Below, piece after piece: positions 36,701 through 46,300 of a stretch of DNA of 64,000 nt. The stretch comes from Sipunculus nudus (Eukaryota > Annelida > Sipuncula > Golfingiida > Sipunculidae), in NCBI GenBank assembly GCA_026874595.1, contig CM049316.1:54693676-54757675 (forward strand). The letters are read 5' to 3'. The position numbers were made by a program, and so were the translations under genes. Each line of letters starts with the position of its first letter. Within the stretch, counting starts at the first letter, position 1. A model generated the notes under the pieces. That model saw only the letters and a program-made list of their open reading frames with translations, made no database searches and had not been told where the DNA came from.

Positions 36701-38361
36701 GGGGTTCCTTGGTGTGATGACACAGTAATGGGAATGACACACACCCAGGACTCAAAGAAGTGGTACACTGAGCCTGGTTGATGCAAGGATTATCGTGTGC
36801 ATGCTGGTCTCGTGGTCTGAAACCTGATGGAATTCTGCTGATGTATATAGTGCTTAGTTAAGCAAGCATTAATACAAATAAAAAACAAATGGTTTTCAAT
36901 GTTTTCAGGGAGCAAGAGAAAACATACAGAGAAGAAGACATCAGACCAGCTTTGACCATTACAGAGAGGAACTTCCCTCATTGCCCAACCTGCAAACTGG
37001 CTCACTGGGACGGTGAACCATATAAAGAGAAAAACCCAAGGTAGGCACGATATAAACTGTTTAATATGTTACAGATCAATGGGCTTCTGGCTGACCTATT
37101 TAACAAACAAGTATCCCTTATATAATACAAGGTAAACTATTGCATATTTAATAAGATTATCATATGAGTTTTATATATATAAATCCTGATTTAACAGATT
37201 TGTTTTAAATTCCAGTCATTGGTATAATTGCTTTGTCTTGTTTTACTAGTGCAGTGTGTTCAACTTGACCAAATGAAATTCAGTGTGTAACCAAAGAAAC
37301 TCAGGGGTCTAACATTCACTCTGTGCAATATTATTGGCAGCAATGAAAAAAAAAATGAAACTGTTAATTCCACTGGTACAATTTCACATACCTGTCATAT
37401 GATGAGCCTGTTGTTAACACTGGTACATTTGTTGCTGACAGCTACATCTTTCTAAAGGTCTTTGCTGACATATTCTGTATGCACATGTGAAATATCATAC
37501 TTTTGCAAAAAGGAAAATCTGTTTTGACAGTACTTTGAATATTATTAACCTTTGCTCTAAGGAATTGGTTACAACTTTATGCTTGTAAGCATGACATTCT
37601 CCATCCCATCTGGAAAAAAAGTGGAGAAGACTTTTAAGCTCACAGAATGTGTGTTATCAAATCTTTTGTGTATTGATCAAATGGAGTATATCTACAGAGT
37701 TTTTTACTGATAAGAGCACTATCACATACCATTATTGAGTGAACTAACTGGTACAAATGGTACATTAGGCATCAATGATGAAGAATAAAATAACTCAAGC
37801 TGGGGTAGTCAGCAAATGACTTATTTATTATGAATAGCAACCCTGTTTTGTAAGTATATTGCTTGGTAGGTATACTAAAGTATTATATTAAGATCTGTTG
37901 AACTTTTGCAAATATAGATTGGTCTTAATACTTTGCCTGCTTGTTTTTTTTTTTAAGTTTTTTTTTTCCTTTTTGTGTTTTACAGGTACATCGAAATATT
38001 ATTCCGTTTTCTGACTTTTGAGGGACGGCAGCATCCTGGACACTTTAGTCATACAGTGCACAGCCATATCAAAGTATTTGGTCTTCAGGAGGTCATCAAA
38101 CAACACACAGACATTCAAACTACGACACTGGGGATTTTCAAGGATAAATCCTGGAGCCAGGAGGCCATGCTCGACCCTGAAATGACCTTGGAGGAATACG
38201 GTTTCAAAGGCGGAGCTATCGATGAGCCTGAGGAGTTATTGTTGTATTACGACTACAAAGTGGACTTTCAAAACTGTCCTCTATTACAGTGTGATCATTA
38301 TTTTGCAAAATATCCTGGTCATAAACAGCACACTACTCCCAGAAAACAAGGTGTGTCGTGA
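24689..38361 (+). CDS. EF-hand protein gene, six coding exons (spliced)
   Basis: Joined exons 24689-24717, 26452-26611, 28382-28553, 31142-31265, 36909-37040 and 37986-38361 give one frame of 993 nt, about 330 residues plus stop. All five introns are GT-AG and all phases fit. Visible parts: a Ser/Lys-rich N-terminus with a KKKKKK run; a helical segment; one EF-hand loop DSGHDGAVTYEE (Asp1, Asp5, Gly6, Glu12 present, Gly at position 3 is atypical); a second degenerate EF-like pair around FTTTELHLLARLFDQENLEE; a HCPTC motif that could bind metal; and a C-terminal domain of about 110 residues. That last domain has alternating strand/helix character, which hints at a ubiquitin-like fold (inference). 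A calcium-responsive adaptor is plausible. I do not recognise the family. The neighbour on the other strand is convergent. Confidence 0.75.
24718..25894. other. Intron 1 of the EF-hand gene, left part
   Basis: AT-rich intronic DNA. I see no exon or internal repeat here. Confidence 0.4.
25895..26420 (+). repeat. Dispersed repeat, related to 41985-42450
   Basis: Phrases TTACCAGGGCTTTG, CCAATAGATTATC, GAGGTCAGAGGTCACCA and a GCTACT-TGTGGTGT block occur in the same order and orientation as at 41985-42450. It includes a degenerate internal repetition of about 150-180 bp. It runs to within about 30 bp of the exon 2 acceptor. Confidence 0.7.
26452..26611 (+). CDS. EF-hand gene, coding exon 2
   Basis: The acceptor TTTTTTCACAG precedes it and the donor is AAG|GTGTTT. 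It reads KLPGSAKDKAAPDHIV at the start and ends in a Lys-rich stretch, GKKKKKKMTKAEKTK. The Lys run may be a nuclear or membrane-surface signal. A dispersed repeat ends only about 30 bp upstream. Confidence 0.8.
26612..28381. other. Intron 2 of the EF-hand gene
   Basis: AT-rich with a G tract near 27032-27044. Open frames near 26955-27306 lack splice context and are not supported as coding. Confidence 0.4.
28382..28553 (+). CDS. EF-hand gene, coding exon 3 (calcium loop)
   Basis: The acceptor CACATTTCAG precedes it and the donor is TCAG|GTATGA. It is a helical segment (ARLDKAADTLKRSG) followed by an EF-hand: incoming helix KKLIETFTRF, loop DSGHDGAVTYEE, outgoing EEFKSG. Phase runs from 0 to 1. 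Confidence 0.88.
29080..30115. repeat. Tandem units of 200-260 bp in intron 3
   Basis: The phrase GCATGGATGTCTGC recurs near 29119, 29382, 29585 and 29830, each followed by text on AACATGAATGTAGGTGG and a later GGCAGA-GAACAGATGG block. The first copy includes GGTGGCGCCACC (29149-29160). The layout resembles the tandem cores of the pearl/HINE-like elements; no terminal structure was resolved. Confidence 0.65.
30116..31141. other. Intron 3 remainder
   Basis: No exon supported. A C homopolymer of about 12 lies near 30894-30905. Confidence 0.4.
31142..31265 (+). CDS. EF-hand gene, coding exon 4
   Basis: The acceptor TTTTTACAG precedes it and the donor is CAG|GTAAGC. It reads FLDLNAPFTTTELHLLARLF, then DQENLEEVEYIQLTEGLKHI. 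The pattern (helix, Asp-rich turn, EYIQL, helix) looks like a second, degenerate EF-hand pairing with the one in exon 3. Confidence 0.85.
32140..32200 (+). repeat. tRNA-like SINE head fragment, weak
   Basis: TGTGGTCTAGAAGTAGAGCA resembles a polymerase III A-box region, and GAGATCATGAGTT a decayed B-box about 30 bp later. No SINE body follows because the pearl/HINE-like element begins at once. It may be a truncated SINE or chance. Confidence 0.3.
32198..36608 (+). mobile_element. 4.4-kb pearl/HINE-like element in intron 4
   Basis: The left end carries GTTCACTCTGTGAA (32212-32225) and a GTCCACC-rich microsatellite (about 32245-32296). The right end carries TTCACAGAATGAAC (36568-36581), its reverse complement at 13 of 14 positions, then the stem-loop AGACCC-CT-GGGTCT (36585-36598) and CTTGTTTT. 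Between them lie about ten ~342-bp units and, at 36060-36480, shorter degenerate units with GGTGGCGCCACC-type motifs. Matching subterminal repeats at both ends show this is one element. No protein-coding frame is present. Transcription direction equals that of the host gene. Confidence 0.75.
32395..35740 (+). repeat. ~342-bp tandem array with 1,021-bp higher-order unit
   Basis: The phrase CCTTAGAGGAAGGGGAATAA recurs about every 335-345 bp from 32500 to 35520. Most units carry CAGGTGGCGCCACCTG or a close variant. Triplets of units are duplicated: 32552-33572 and 33573-34593 agree almost base for base at an offset of 1,021. Copies after 34600 diverge progressively. Confidence 0.9.
36909..37040 (+). 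CDS. EF-hand gene, coding exon 5 (HCPTC motif)
   Basis: The acceptor TGTTTTCAG precedes it and the donor is CCAAG|GTAGGC. It encodes EQEKTYREEDIRPALTITER followed by NFPHCPTCKLAHWDGEPYKE. The CPTC and adjacent His residues could form a small metal site. It follows the 4.4 kb repeat element in intron 4 by about 300 bp. Confidence 0.85.
37041..37985. other. Intron 5 of the EF-hand gene
   Basis: AT-rich, nothing recognised. It ends in a long T-rich polypyrimidine tract before the exon 6 acceptor. Confidence 0.4.
37986..38361 (+). CDS. EF-hand gene, terminal coding exon 6
   Basis: A pyrimidine-rich acceptor ending TTTTACAG precedes it. It reads YIEILFRFLTFEGRQHPGHF and later FGLQEVIKQHTDI, TLGIFKDKSWS, MTLEEYGFKGG, EELLLYYDY, and ends GVS with TGA at 38359-38361. 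The low-complexity-free 124 residues are clearly coding. One caveat: AAG|GTGTGT at 38350 could serve as a donor, in which case the true C-terminus lies downstream. Confidence 0.85.
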
Positions 38362-40253
38362 TTAACAGCATATTGTATAACCGTAATTAGAGAATCAGAT
38401 TACTGGAACCTGTGAAACAGTCGTTCTCCTGACAGGCTGACACTGGAGTGAACAAAACCACTTCAAATTACAGGAATTCCTTGACAGGGGGTAGGTTTTA
38501 AATTTGTAGTTAGACTGAGGCAAAAGAAATGTAAGGCACAAAATAACAGTTGATATGCTCAAAAGTTATCCACAATCAGTCTTAAGCAAAATACACTGTA
38601 AGTGTATTATAAGATTTATATTGAGATTAAATCTAATATTGCCAAAATTTTCTTTTATACATTTATCAGCTGATATGGCTGATGTAATGTTTAGCTTTAT
38701 CCAAAACTCTGAAAGTTAGATAATACTGTTGAAATTCTACCAAGACCAGGCTTCATAATAACTGTCAAGTTAGCACTGCAGAATTCACAAATGTTTCATT
38801 TCTTAAAAAAATAGTTTATATATGAACTCCTGACAGACATCAACAGGTGTGCAATATCTACACAAGGATCTCACAGGTGGCGCATCAGTGGAGTATTTCA
38901 TGGAAGAACTGCTATGTCCAAAAGGTTCAAGTGCCAAGGATTTACTTGTAAATGTATACACCAGTCAAGAAGAACTTGGTGTGCATGAACACTGATGCTC
39001 TAAATTTATTCCAATTTTGTTGTCATTCCTAAGCAACTCAGGATGATCCTGACATATCAGTTTATTTCTACCATTACATAGTGATGAGTTTACACACGTG
39101 TATATGGTGGTAGATGACCACTTCTGTACAGAGACCTAGGTGTTAGGTTTAACCCATACCTTTTTTCAATGTATGAACATGAGTGAGCAATGATTACAGA
39201 TAAAGTATAACATTCTGTTTGTTACTATATTTACTTTATTATTTATATTATTAAACTTACACATATTGATTGTGTTTTTTTTTCACTTTGAAGTTACCTT
39301 GCTGTTTGTACAACCATAATTTTGTACAAGACTTCTCACAGATACTAAATAGATGGAAGGTCATTGTTAGCTGTTGTAAGCAGTCAATATTTTATAATAA
39401 AGTAGATGTACTTTTCTTATATGTCCGTGATCATTATAGGCCAAGGAATTCCACTTCCATAAGCACTGTTGACTTCCTGCTTATTGAACCAAACATTCTG
39501 ACATTTTTATACCTGTGATCCTATGTAACTCCTTTAATATTACCCTTCATGTATGAGACACTTGATAATATTTGATAAGTAAACATACTGCATTACTGGG
39601 ACATGTGAATGAGGCACACAGGCTGGTACATTTTCATGGTGAATGATTACACCAGTAGGACAACCATGCCATGGCCATGATTCAGAAACAAACAAACAAA
39701 CATAACAATCAATGTTATTTATGAAACTGATTTATAGCAAATAATAAATGACAACATATGCCATATCCATCACTGATTTACAAGTGGTGTCTGCGATGTA
39801 GTTTGAAAAGGAACAGTTTGGATTATACTCTGATAGCACTCAAAGTCATATCCAATTTGACTTCTTGGTCTTCAGGCCTTTTCATTCATGTAGCTTTTCT
39901 CAGGTGCTTTTGTAGATGCAATACTGTTATCCATTTTGCCGGCTGGCCACACATGACCAAAACCTATTCACTTCAGATCCAGAGGGCTCTTTACTATAAG
40001 GTCAAGGAGTCTTAATATGGAAGGCATTCTGAACGGGACTTAAACCCATAACCTTGAGGTCAAAAGTCCAATACCCTTATCATTATGCCACCAAACTCTA
40101 CATCATTGTATCAATAATGATCCATCTCACATTTTGTAGCAATAAGGCAATATTCTTTATAGCCTTGGAACATCATCACCTCCCCTGTTTATACCACCAG
40201 TGTATTTGTTTACATACCATTCTGTCTGTCTGTCTGTCTGTGTGTTTGAACTA
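38362..40253. other. Convergent intergenic region, 3' UTRs of both genes
   Basis: It separates the two stop codons (38361 on plus, 40254 on minus). AATAAA on the plus strand occurs at 39396-39401 and 39743-39748. On the minus strand AATAAA occurs at 39235-39240. If these are used, the two transcripts overlap at their 3' ends. An antisense SINE lies at about 39940-40100, within the minus gene's probable 3' UTR. Confidence 0.45.
39940..40100 (-). mobile_element. tRNA-derived SINE, second family
   Basis: On the minus strand, TGGCATAATGATAAGGG (A-box region, near 40090) is followed about 35 bp later by GGGTTTAAGTCCC (B-box, near 40040). A body of about 100 bp follows. The body does not match the SINEs at 1744 or 57545. 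The tRNA-like part lacks a clean cloverleaf, so a SINE is preferred over a tRNA gene. Confidence 0.6.
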
Positions 40254-40310
40254 TCACTTTCTTCGTAGAATTTCTAACTGCAGGTCTTCATCACATTCTT
40301 CTAACAATTC
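40254..40310 (-). CDS. Helical-repeat gene, terminal exon
   Basis: The acceptor CTCTTTCAG precedes 18 codons (ELLEECDEDLQLEILRRK) and TGA at 40254-40256. Phase 0. The acidic then basic C-terminus is short but in phase with the preceding exon. Confidence 0.75.
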   Translation of the reverse strand, partial: ELLEECDEDLQLEILRRK

Positions 40311-43300
40311 CTGAAAGAGTAAATTTTATCAGTCATCGCAGATTACAATCTATTTCAGGTAAAAATTCTTTAGCAGAAAAATATGCTTATTATGTTAACT
40401 TTGAAAATTTCTCTGAAAACACCAAACTGTTTTTACACAGAATCAAAAACATGGTTTGCCCTGGTGTCAAATGTGTAATGCAGTTGTGCGCATTTCAACC
40501 ATCCCCCCCCCCCCCTGGTCACCTACAGAACAAATCTGCCCAATAATACCAATGAATAGCTGTATTATTAAGAAATAATTATGTCACAAATGGATAGATT
40601 CCTTTGAATTAAATTTATTATGGTGACTCAGATTCTCTTGGATTAATATATAGTTCATTTTGTGTTAATGTATTGCACAAAATTTGTTTAAAATCTGTTG
40701 AGAACTTATTTGCATGAAGTTGTTGACAGACAAACCTCATAGCACAGGTAAAACTTAATACCACTCGTGACCTGTGTCGGTATAATTACAGATGCCATCC
40801 TATATAATAACCTGCACTTTCTAGGATAAAAGGGTGTCAATGTTCTCAATACCTGGTCAATGTTACTGACCTGAGGAATGCACTGGATGAACCCTGTGGG
40901 AGTCTTCTTGATACAGGACTTGACAAAGGATGACAACTGCACCAGCTCTTCCAGCCTGCACACCTGTCAATTACAAGCCAGTCTCCAGTCAGAGAGATTT
41001 CATTTAAGACAGCACAAATGGCAAGAACCCCTTTATATAAAAATCAGTTTTTAAGTGTTATAAAGTCATAATAGACCCCATGAATTACACATTATTTTTA
41101 ACTTGGTACAGTGGCCTTTCGGATGGTAAACATATTTTAAAAATTTTCAGTCATTTTAACATGATTTTTTTAACATTTAAATTTTTTTGTGGAATAACAG
41201 TAAACTTTATGACAATATCTCAAAAACATTTTTTTGCTTTTCCTCTCCCCTCTTTTTTGTTGAATAAAATTTTAAAAAAAATTTTTAAATGTTAAAATGT
41301 CATTTGAAAATATTAAGAATATGTTTACCATCAGAAGGATCACTGTAACAGTTTTAAAATAATGTATAAAACATGGGTCTTATGAAACAACTTTTGGAAT
41401 GATTTTAGATGTCTAGATTTTCCTAGCGTTTATACCTTAACCACTGCAGATACCATAAGCAGAGCTTTACCACGCAAATTTCCTGCAATCCACTGAGTTT
41501 TGTGTCTAAATTTGGCACTAGTGCCTCTGAACCAATCACCAGAAGTTACTAAGTATCATGGAAACCTTACCACATGTTAAATTAACTACAGCATTTATCT
41601 TCTAGTTACCTGTTTTTCATTCAAATTTTAGTTACATGCCCAGATGTTAATTTTTTTATTAAATGACCTTTCAGCGAGATGATCCTCCCTGGGCTTTGAA
41701 TGAAACAAATAATCTGAAGCTGGTCAGAAACATTTAGTGGGCTTTAAATGAAATGAATAATCCCCACCTGGTCTTGAGCTGTTTGTTCCGTGTCGCTGCT
41801 GACAGCGTGTTCCCACTGTTTACAGCAGTACACATGGTGAGCCAGGATCTTCCTCAGGGAATTTGCATCCTTAAGTAATCGGTGGAGCACGTCTGGACCA
41901 ATATCCATCAGGTACCTTGAAGAGATAATTAATACCAAATATCAGAGGTCAATTGCTACAAGTATCCTGTGCCATTTTTATACATCTACGACGGGACGTA
42001 CTATGGTATACCCAAGTCCATCCGTCTGTCTGTCGATAACTTACCAGGGCTTTGATGGATTTTCACAAAACCCACCATTACTACTTACCCAATAGATTAT
42101 CCTGCCCCAGTTCAATTATGGGCATATTCCACCCATATTTAATATTGTCAGAGGTCACTAGGCTACTTTGTGGTGTCGTCACGATAACCTTCCAGGAATA
42201 TAATAGATTTTGATAAAACTCTACAGAAATATTAATCAGTATAATCTCTCACCTAAGTTCCATTTCCAGCAAAATCCATGCATATTTAATGAGGTCAGAG
42301 TTCACCAGTCTTTGATGGTGTTGTGATGACTTGCCAAAAATCTGATGCATTTTCATGAAACTCATTATGAATATTAACCAATACAGGTCACCTGTATTAC
42401 ATTCTCAGCAAAATTCAAACATACCTTAATGGGATGTGTTCACAAGATATCTGATAGGCGTATTATGCACCATTTGCAGTGATCTTGTTATATGTGATCA
42501 GATGTTAAAACAGCATATTTTGTTGAGTGCACAACAACCTCCCAAGGACCTCCCAAGCAGAAATGTGACAACAGAGATTTTGCCTACGGTTGAGAGATAT
42601 TACTCGAGTAGTCTAATGTGAGAGATCTTACTAGTCTGATGTGAGAGATATTACTAATCTGATATTAGAGATAAAACTAGTCTGATGTCAGTAAGTAAAA
42701 TGCCTCTCTGTAAGGGTCTCTCAGGTTTCAAGAAGTGTATCAGATAACTTTATCAATACCAAAAATTACCCCACCAAAAACTAGACAAATCAATCCTTTG
42801 TATTATATCACTGATTTATAAATATCTACTTTTTAAATATCTACATTAACAAATATCTACATGTTTAAAAAAAGATAATTTACAGAAAGCATATGGATAA
42901 AGTAAATTCATTCCTTGAAAGAGTAACTAAACTAAAATGAAAGAATAATACTGACATCTAAATGTTTGAAAACTTGTTACAGAATCAGTCTTTGAACAGA
43001 ACATGACAACAATGTGATACACAAATTTTCCTCATATTTGTTGTCAGTGTATTAATCACTAAACAGCAGGGATTTAATGCTCATCATTATTTTCTTTATA
43101 AAGCAGAAGGTACACATTAATAAGGCATTAACCTGAGTATGTGGTAGGACAGACATTTAATACTGTACGGAGGCTGGTGGTCTACGAGGACCTGGTTATC
43201 TGTCACATCAGGAAGAGCAGCTGGACAGTGGTCAAGGAGTGTCTGACCAACTCTCTTACATTCCCCGTTCTCCTAAGAATAAAAAAAAGAAAATATTTTA

Positions 43301-46300
43301 ATTTAATACTGTGGTTGACTTCATTTTTGTGGGGTTAAAATTTTGTAATTTTCACCTATCCGGTGCTTCTGAGGGTTCCATTTTCTTGATCTCACAATAC
43401 AAAAGACTTATACACAGAAAATAATCATTATTAAGTAAATTAATTATAACAAATATTATGTGCAAAAAATCATATTAAAAAATCCTCTGTTAGTGTCAAA
43501 TACAATTGGAACAAGTGACCCATGGGTCATGACGCTCAGCTGACTGGGAAGAGATTCACAATAGGAAATTTTATCATCTGAATGGTAGTATATACCCATT
43601 CAACTGAAGCATCAAACAGATTAACCAACAGGCCAAGATTGTGTCTGTATTTATATATCTCAAAAATAGAGAAACAATGCGTAAACAAGGGAAGTATGGG
43701 TCACAACGCTCAGCTGCTATATATGATAAAAAAATATTATTTAGAAATGAGGCACATGCTGGTTTTGTGTGGTAATAAATATAAGCTGTATTATGAGTTG
43801 TTGTTGTTTAGCTTATGTATGATTTTGATAGTACCTTTGGAGACAGGGAAGAGGATTGATTTCATTTATTTTATTAACAAATGGAGTACTATTGTCACAC
43901 AGATTTTGACTTGGCCATATAACTTATAAGCAGAACATATAATATAAGAGTTTAACTATTTATTAAAAAAAATACAAATATTGTCCCAAATATAATTTTT
44001 ATTAAAAATAATAAGAGAATCATATGATTTTTTAAAATGAAATATAACTGATATGATTATTAAAATAATATTAAAGAATATATTCATGAATGCATTCATG
44101 AATACATTTTGAAAGTATTTGCACAACTATTCATATACTTTCATTTTTACCTGAATTCCCATTCTTTATGCAAGAAATTTTATAATGGAGTACATAATCA
44201 TATTCGTATTTAAATACAATTACAAAGTATTTGCACCATGTCTGGAATTTATTCAGTTTTCACCAAACAATGATGTTGAGAATCCAGAATATACAAAATT
44301 CACACATTTAAATAATGATCATAAGTACCTGGTTTTATGGCTTTTATTTATATTAAAAAATAACTTAAAAAATTCATTTTGGACTAATTTCACATCAATG
44401 TACACACTAGACACAGCAGGAATCTAGATTAATTTTATCAACTGCATCTTTGTCTATCATTAATTTCCTTCATATGATCCCTAATGATTAGTAATGAATA
44501 ATATGATTTACTTTTTTATCATTAAAATTGAACTGAAAAATGCCATAGGTAACTGCATGGTGTTATTTGGAATATGTGACATTCTACCGATTGATACAAG
44601 ATTCTTATATCATCAGTAACTGCAAGTTAATTTCCTGTTATTATAAACTAACCAATTCCTTTTCTATTTTTCTTTAATTTGTTATTAAAAACCAATAAAA
44701 ATTTATTAATTTAATGTTTATTGTTATGTTGTTAGTTAAAACTACTAGATGAGTTGGGTTGGACACCTGGATCAACTGTGGCTTGCCATAAGCTGCCTGG
44801 ATTCCATGTATGCCTCGCCTCAAGCGTGCATAATTTGATGAAAGGTCAACAAGGTCAACATACAGGTGACTCAAGAGGGGCTGGAGAGAGCCAAAGTCTG
44901 ACAGGGTCTCATAAAAAACATTAATAAAAGCTACAATTTTTGGCCAATTTCTTTCAGCTTACTAAACTAAAAGCTGAAATCCTTATGTGTGCATGATATG
45001 AAAATTATATCAACAGTGCTCACGGAAAACAAACGTGCCATGGTCACAGTTGGGCAAAATTTAAGGTACTTATTTTATATTTATACTAATAACTTATAAA
45101 ATTTGAAAAATTCAGAACTAATTTTGGGTATTCAATTGAATCTTGATTAAATATTGTTACATCCCTGACAAAAAAATCTCTAGCTTCAGCAATGCTCTTG
45201 TTAAGGGAGTAAATATATTTCTTGATTTTTTACAAAGTGCATTATGTTTGGGCCCATAACTTAAAACAATTACGCAATACTGACATCATTCTGGCATGTG
45301 CATAGAGAATGAAAAATATGTATATTATTTATGATTAAAGTCAGATCAGTGGTTTTGATATTAGGCAGTCTTGAAGTGTAACAATGGGTTTTTAACGGAA
45401 AATGAAGTTTTTCATTAATATCTCGAATGTCCTAGTGACCAAATTCTTGGCATGGTAGGGCATTTTGGAGACATCTAACTGTATGCCGAATTTAAGGAAC
45501 TTAGGGCTGAAGTTGGGAAGCTGAGCTCTTGCAAACTGCATAACACTAGCTTGATGTAAACAATATGTTACATGGTGCTTGAAAACTTGATTAAAATTTA
45601 CAGTTTTTGATCAACTGGTTTCAAATTTTTGGTGTTAACAGTTGAAACGCTAACAAAAACATGCTGTGAAAATTAAATCCACAGTACTTACAGGAAAAAA
45701 ACGTGCCATGGTCAAAGTTGGGTAAAATTTAAGGTACCAATTTTTTATTTTTATTAATATTTTAAAAAATTTAAAAGATTTTCATCTAATTTTGGGTATT
45801 CAATTTAATTTTGATTAATTAAAGTCATATTACTGGAAAAAAGGTCCATAGCTTTAACATTTTTTGTGTTAAGTGATCAAATATCTTTTCTGATTTTTTA
45901 CAAAATGCATTATTTTTGGGCCCATAACTTTTTTAAATTAAATAATACAGACATAATTTCTGGCATGTACATAGGAACTATATAGAGGAATATTTATGGT
46001 AAATATGAGGTAAAACAGATGAGTGGTTTTGATATTAGGCAGTCCTGAAGGTGAAAATAGGTTTTTAATAAAAAATTGAGGTTTTTCCTTAATTTCTCAA
46101 TGGAACGAAGTTGCAAACACCCAGTTTTCGGCTTGGTAGGAGATCTTGGGGACATCTAACATTATGCCGAATTTTGGATTCCTAGGTCTTACGGTTTCAA
46201 AACGTGCCACATCTACGGACGGACGGACGGACAGACGGACGGACGACGGACAATGGACCACGACTATAGCTCAGATGACTTTTAGTCAGCTGAGCTAAAA

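Noticed and set aside
38350-38361. Donor site AAG|GTGTGT shortly before the stop of the EF-hand gene
   Set aside because: A stop follows within four codons and no phase-compatible exon was seen downstream; kept as a caveat only.
40030-40097. A functional tRNA gene on the minus strand
   Set aside because: The A- and B-box words are present but no clean acceptor stem or cloverleaf forms, and a SINE-like body follows.
43582-43929. A 115-codon plus-strand frame
   Set aside because: It overlaps element termini and AT-rich intron sequence, lies antisense to a well-supported gene, and has no splice signals or domain.
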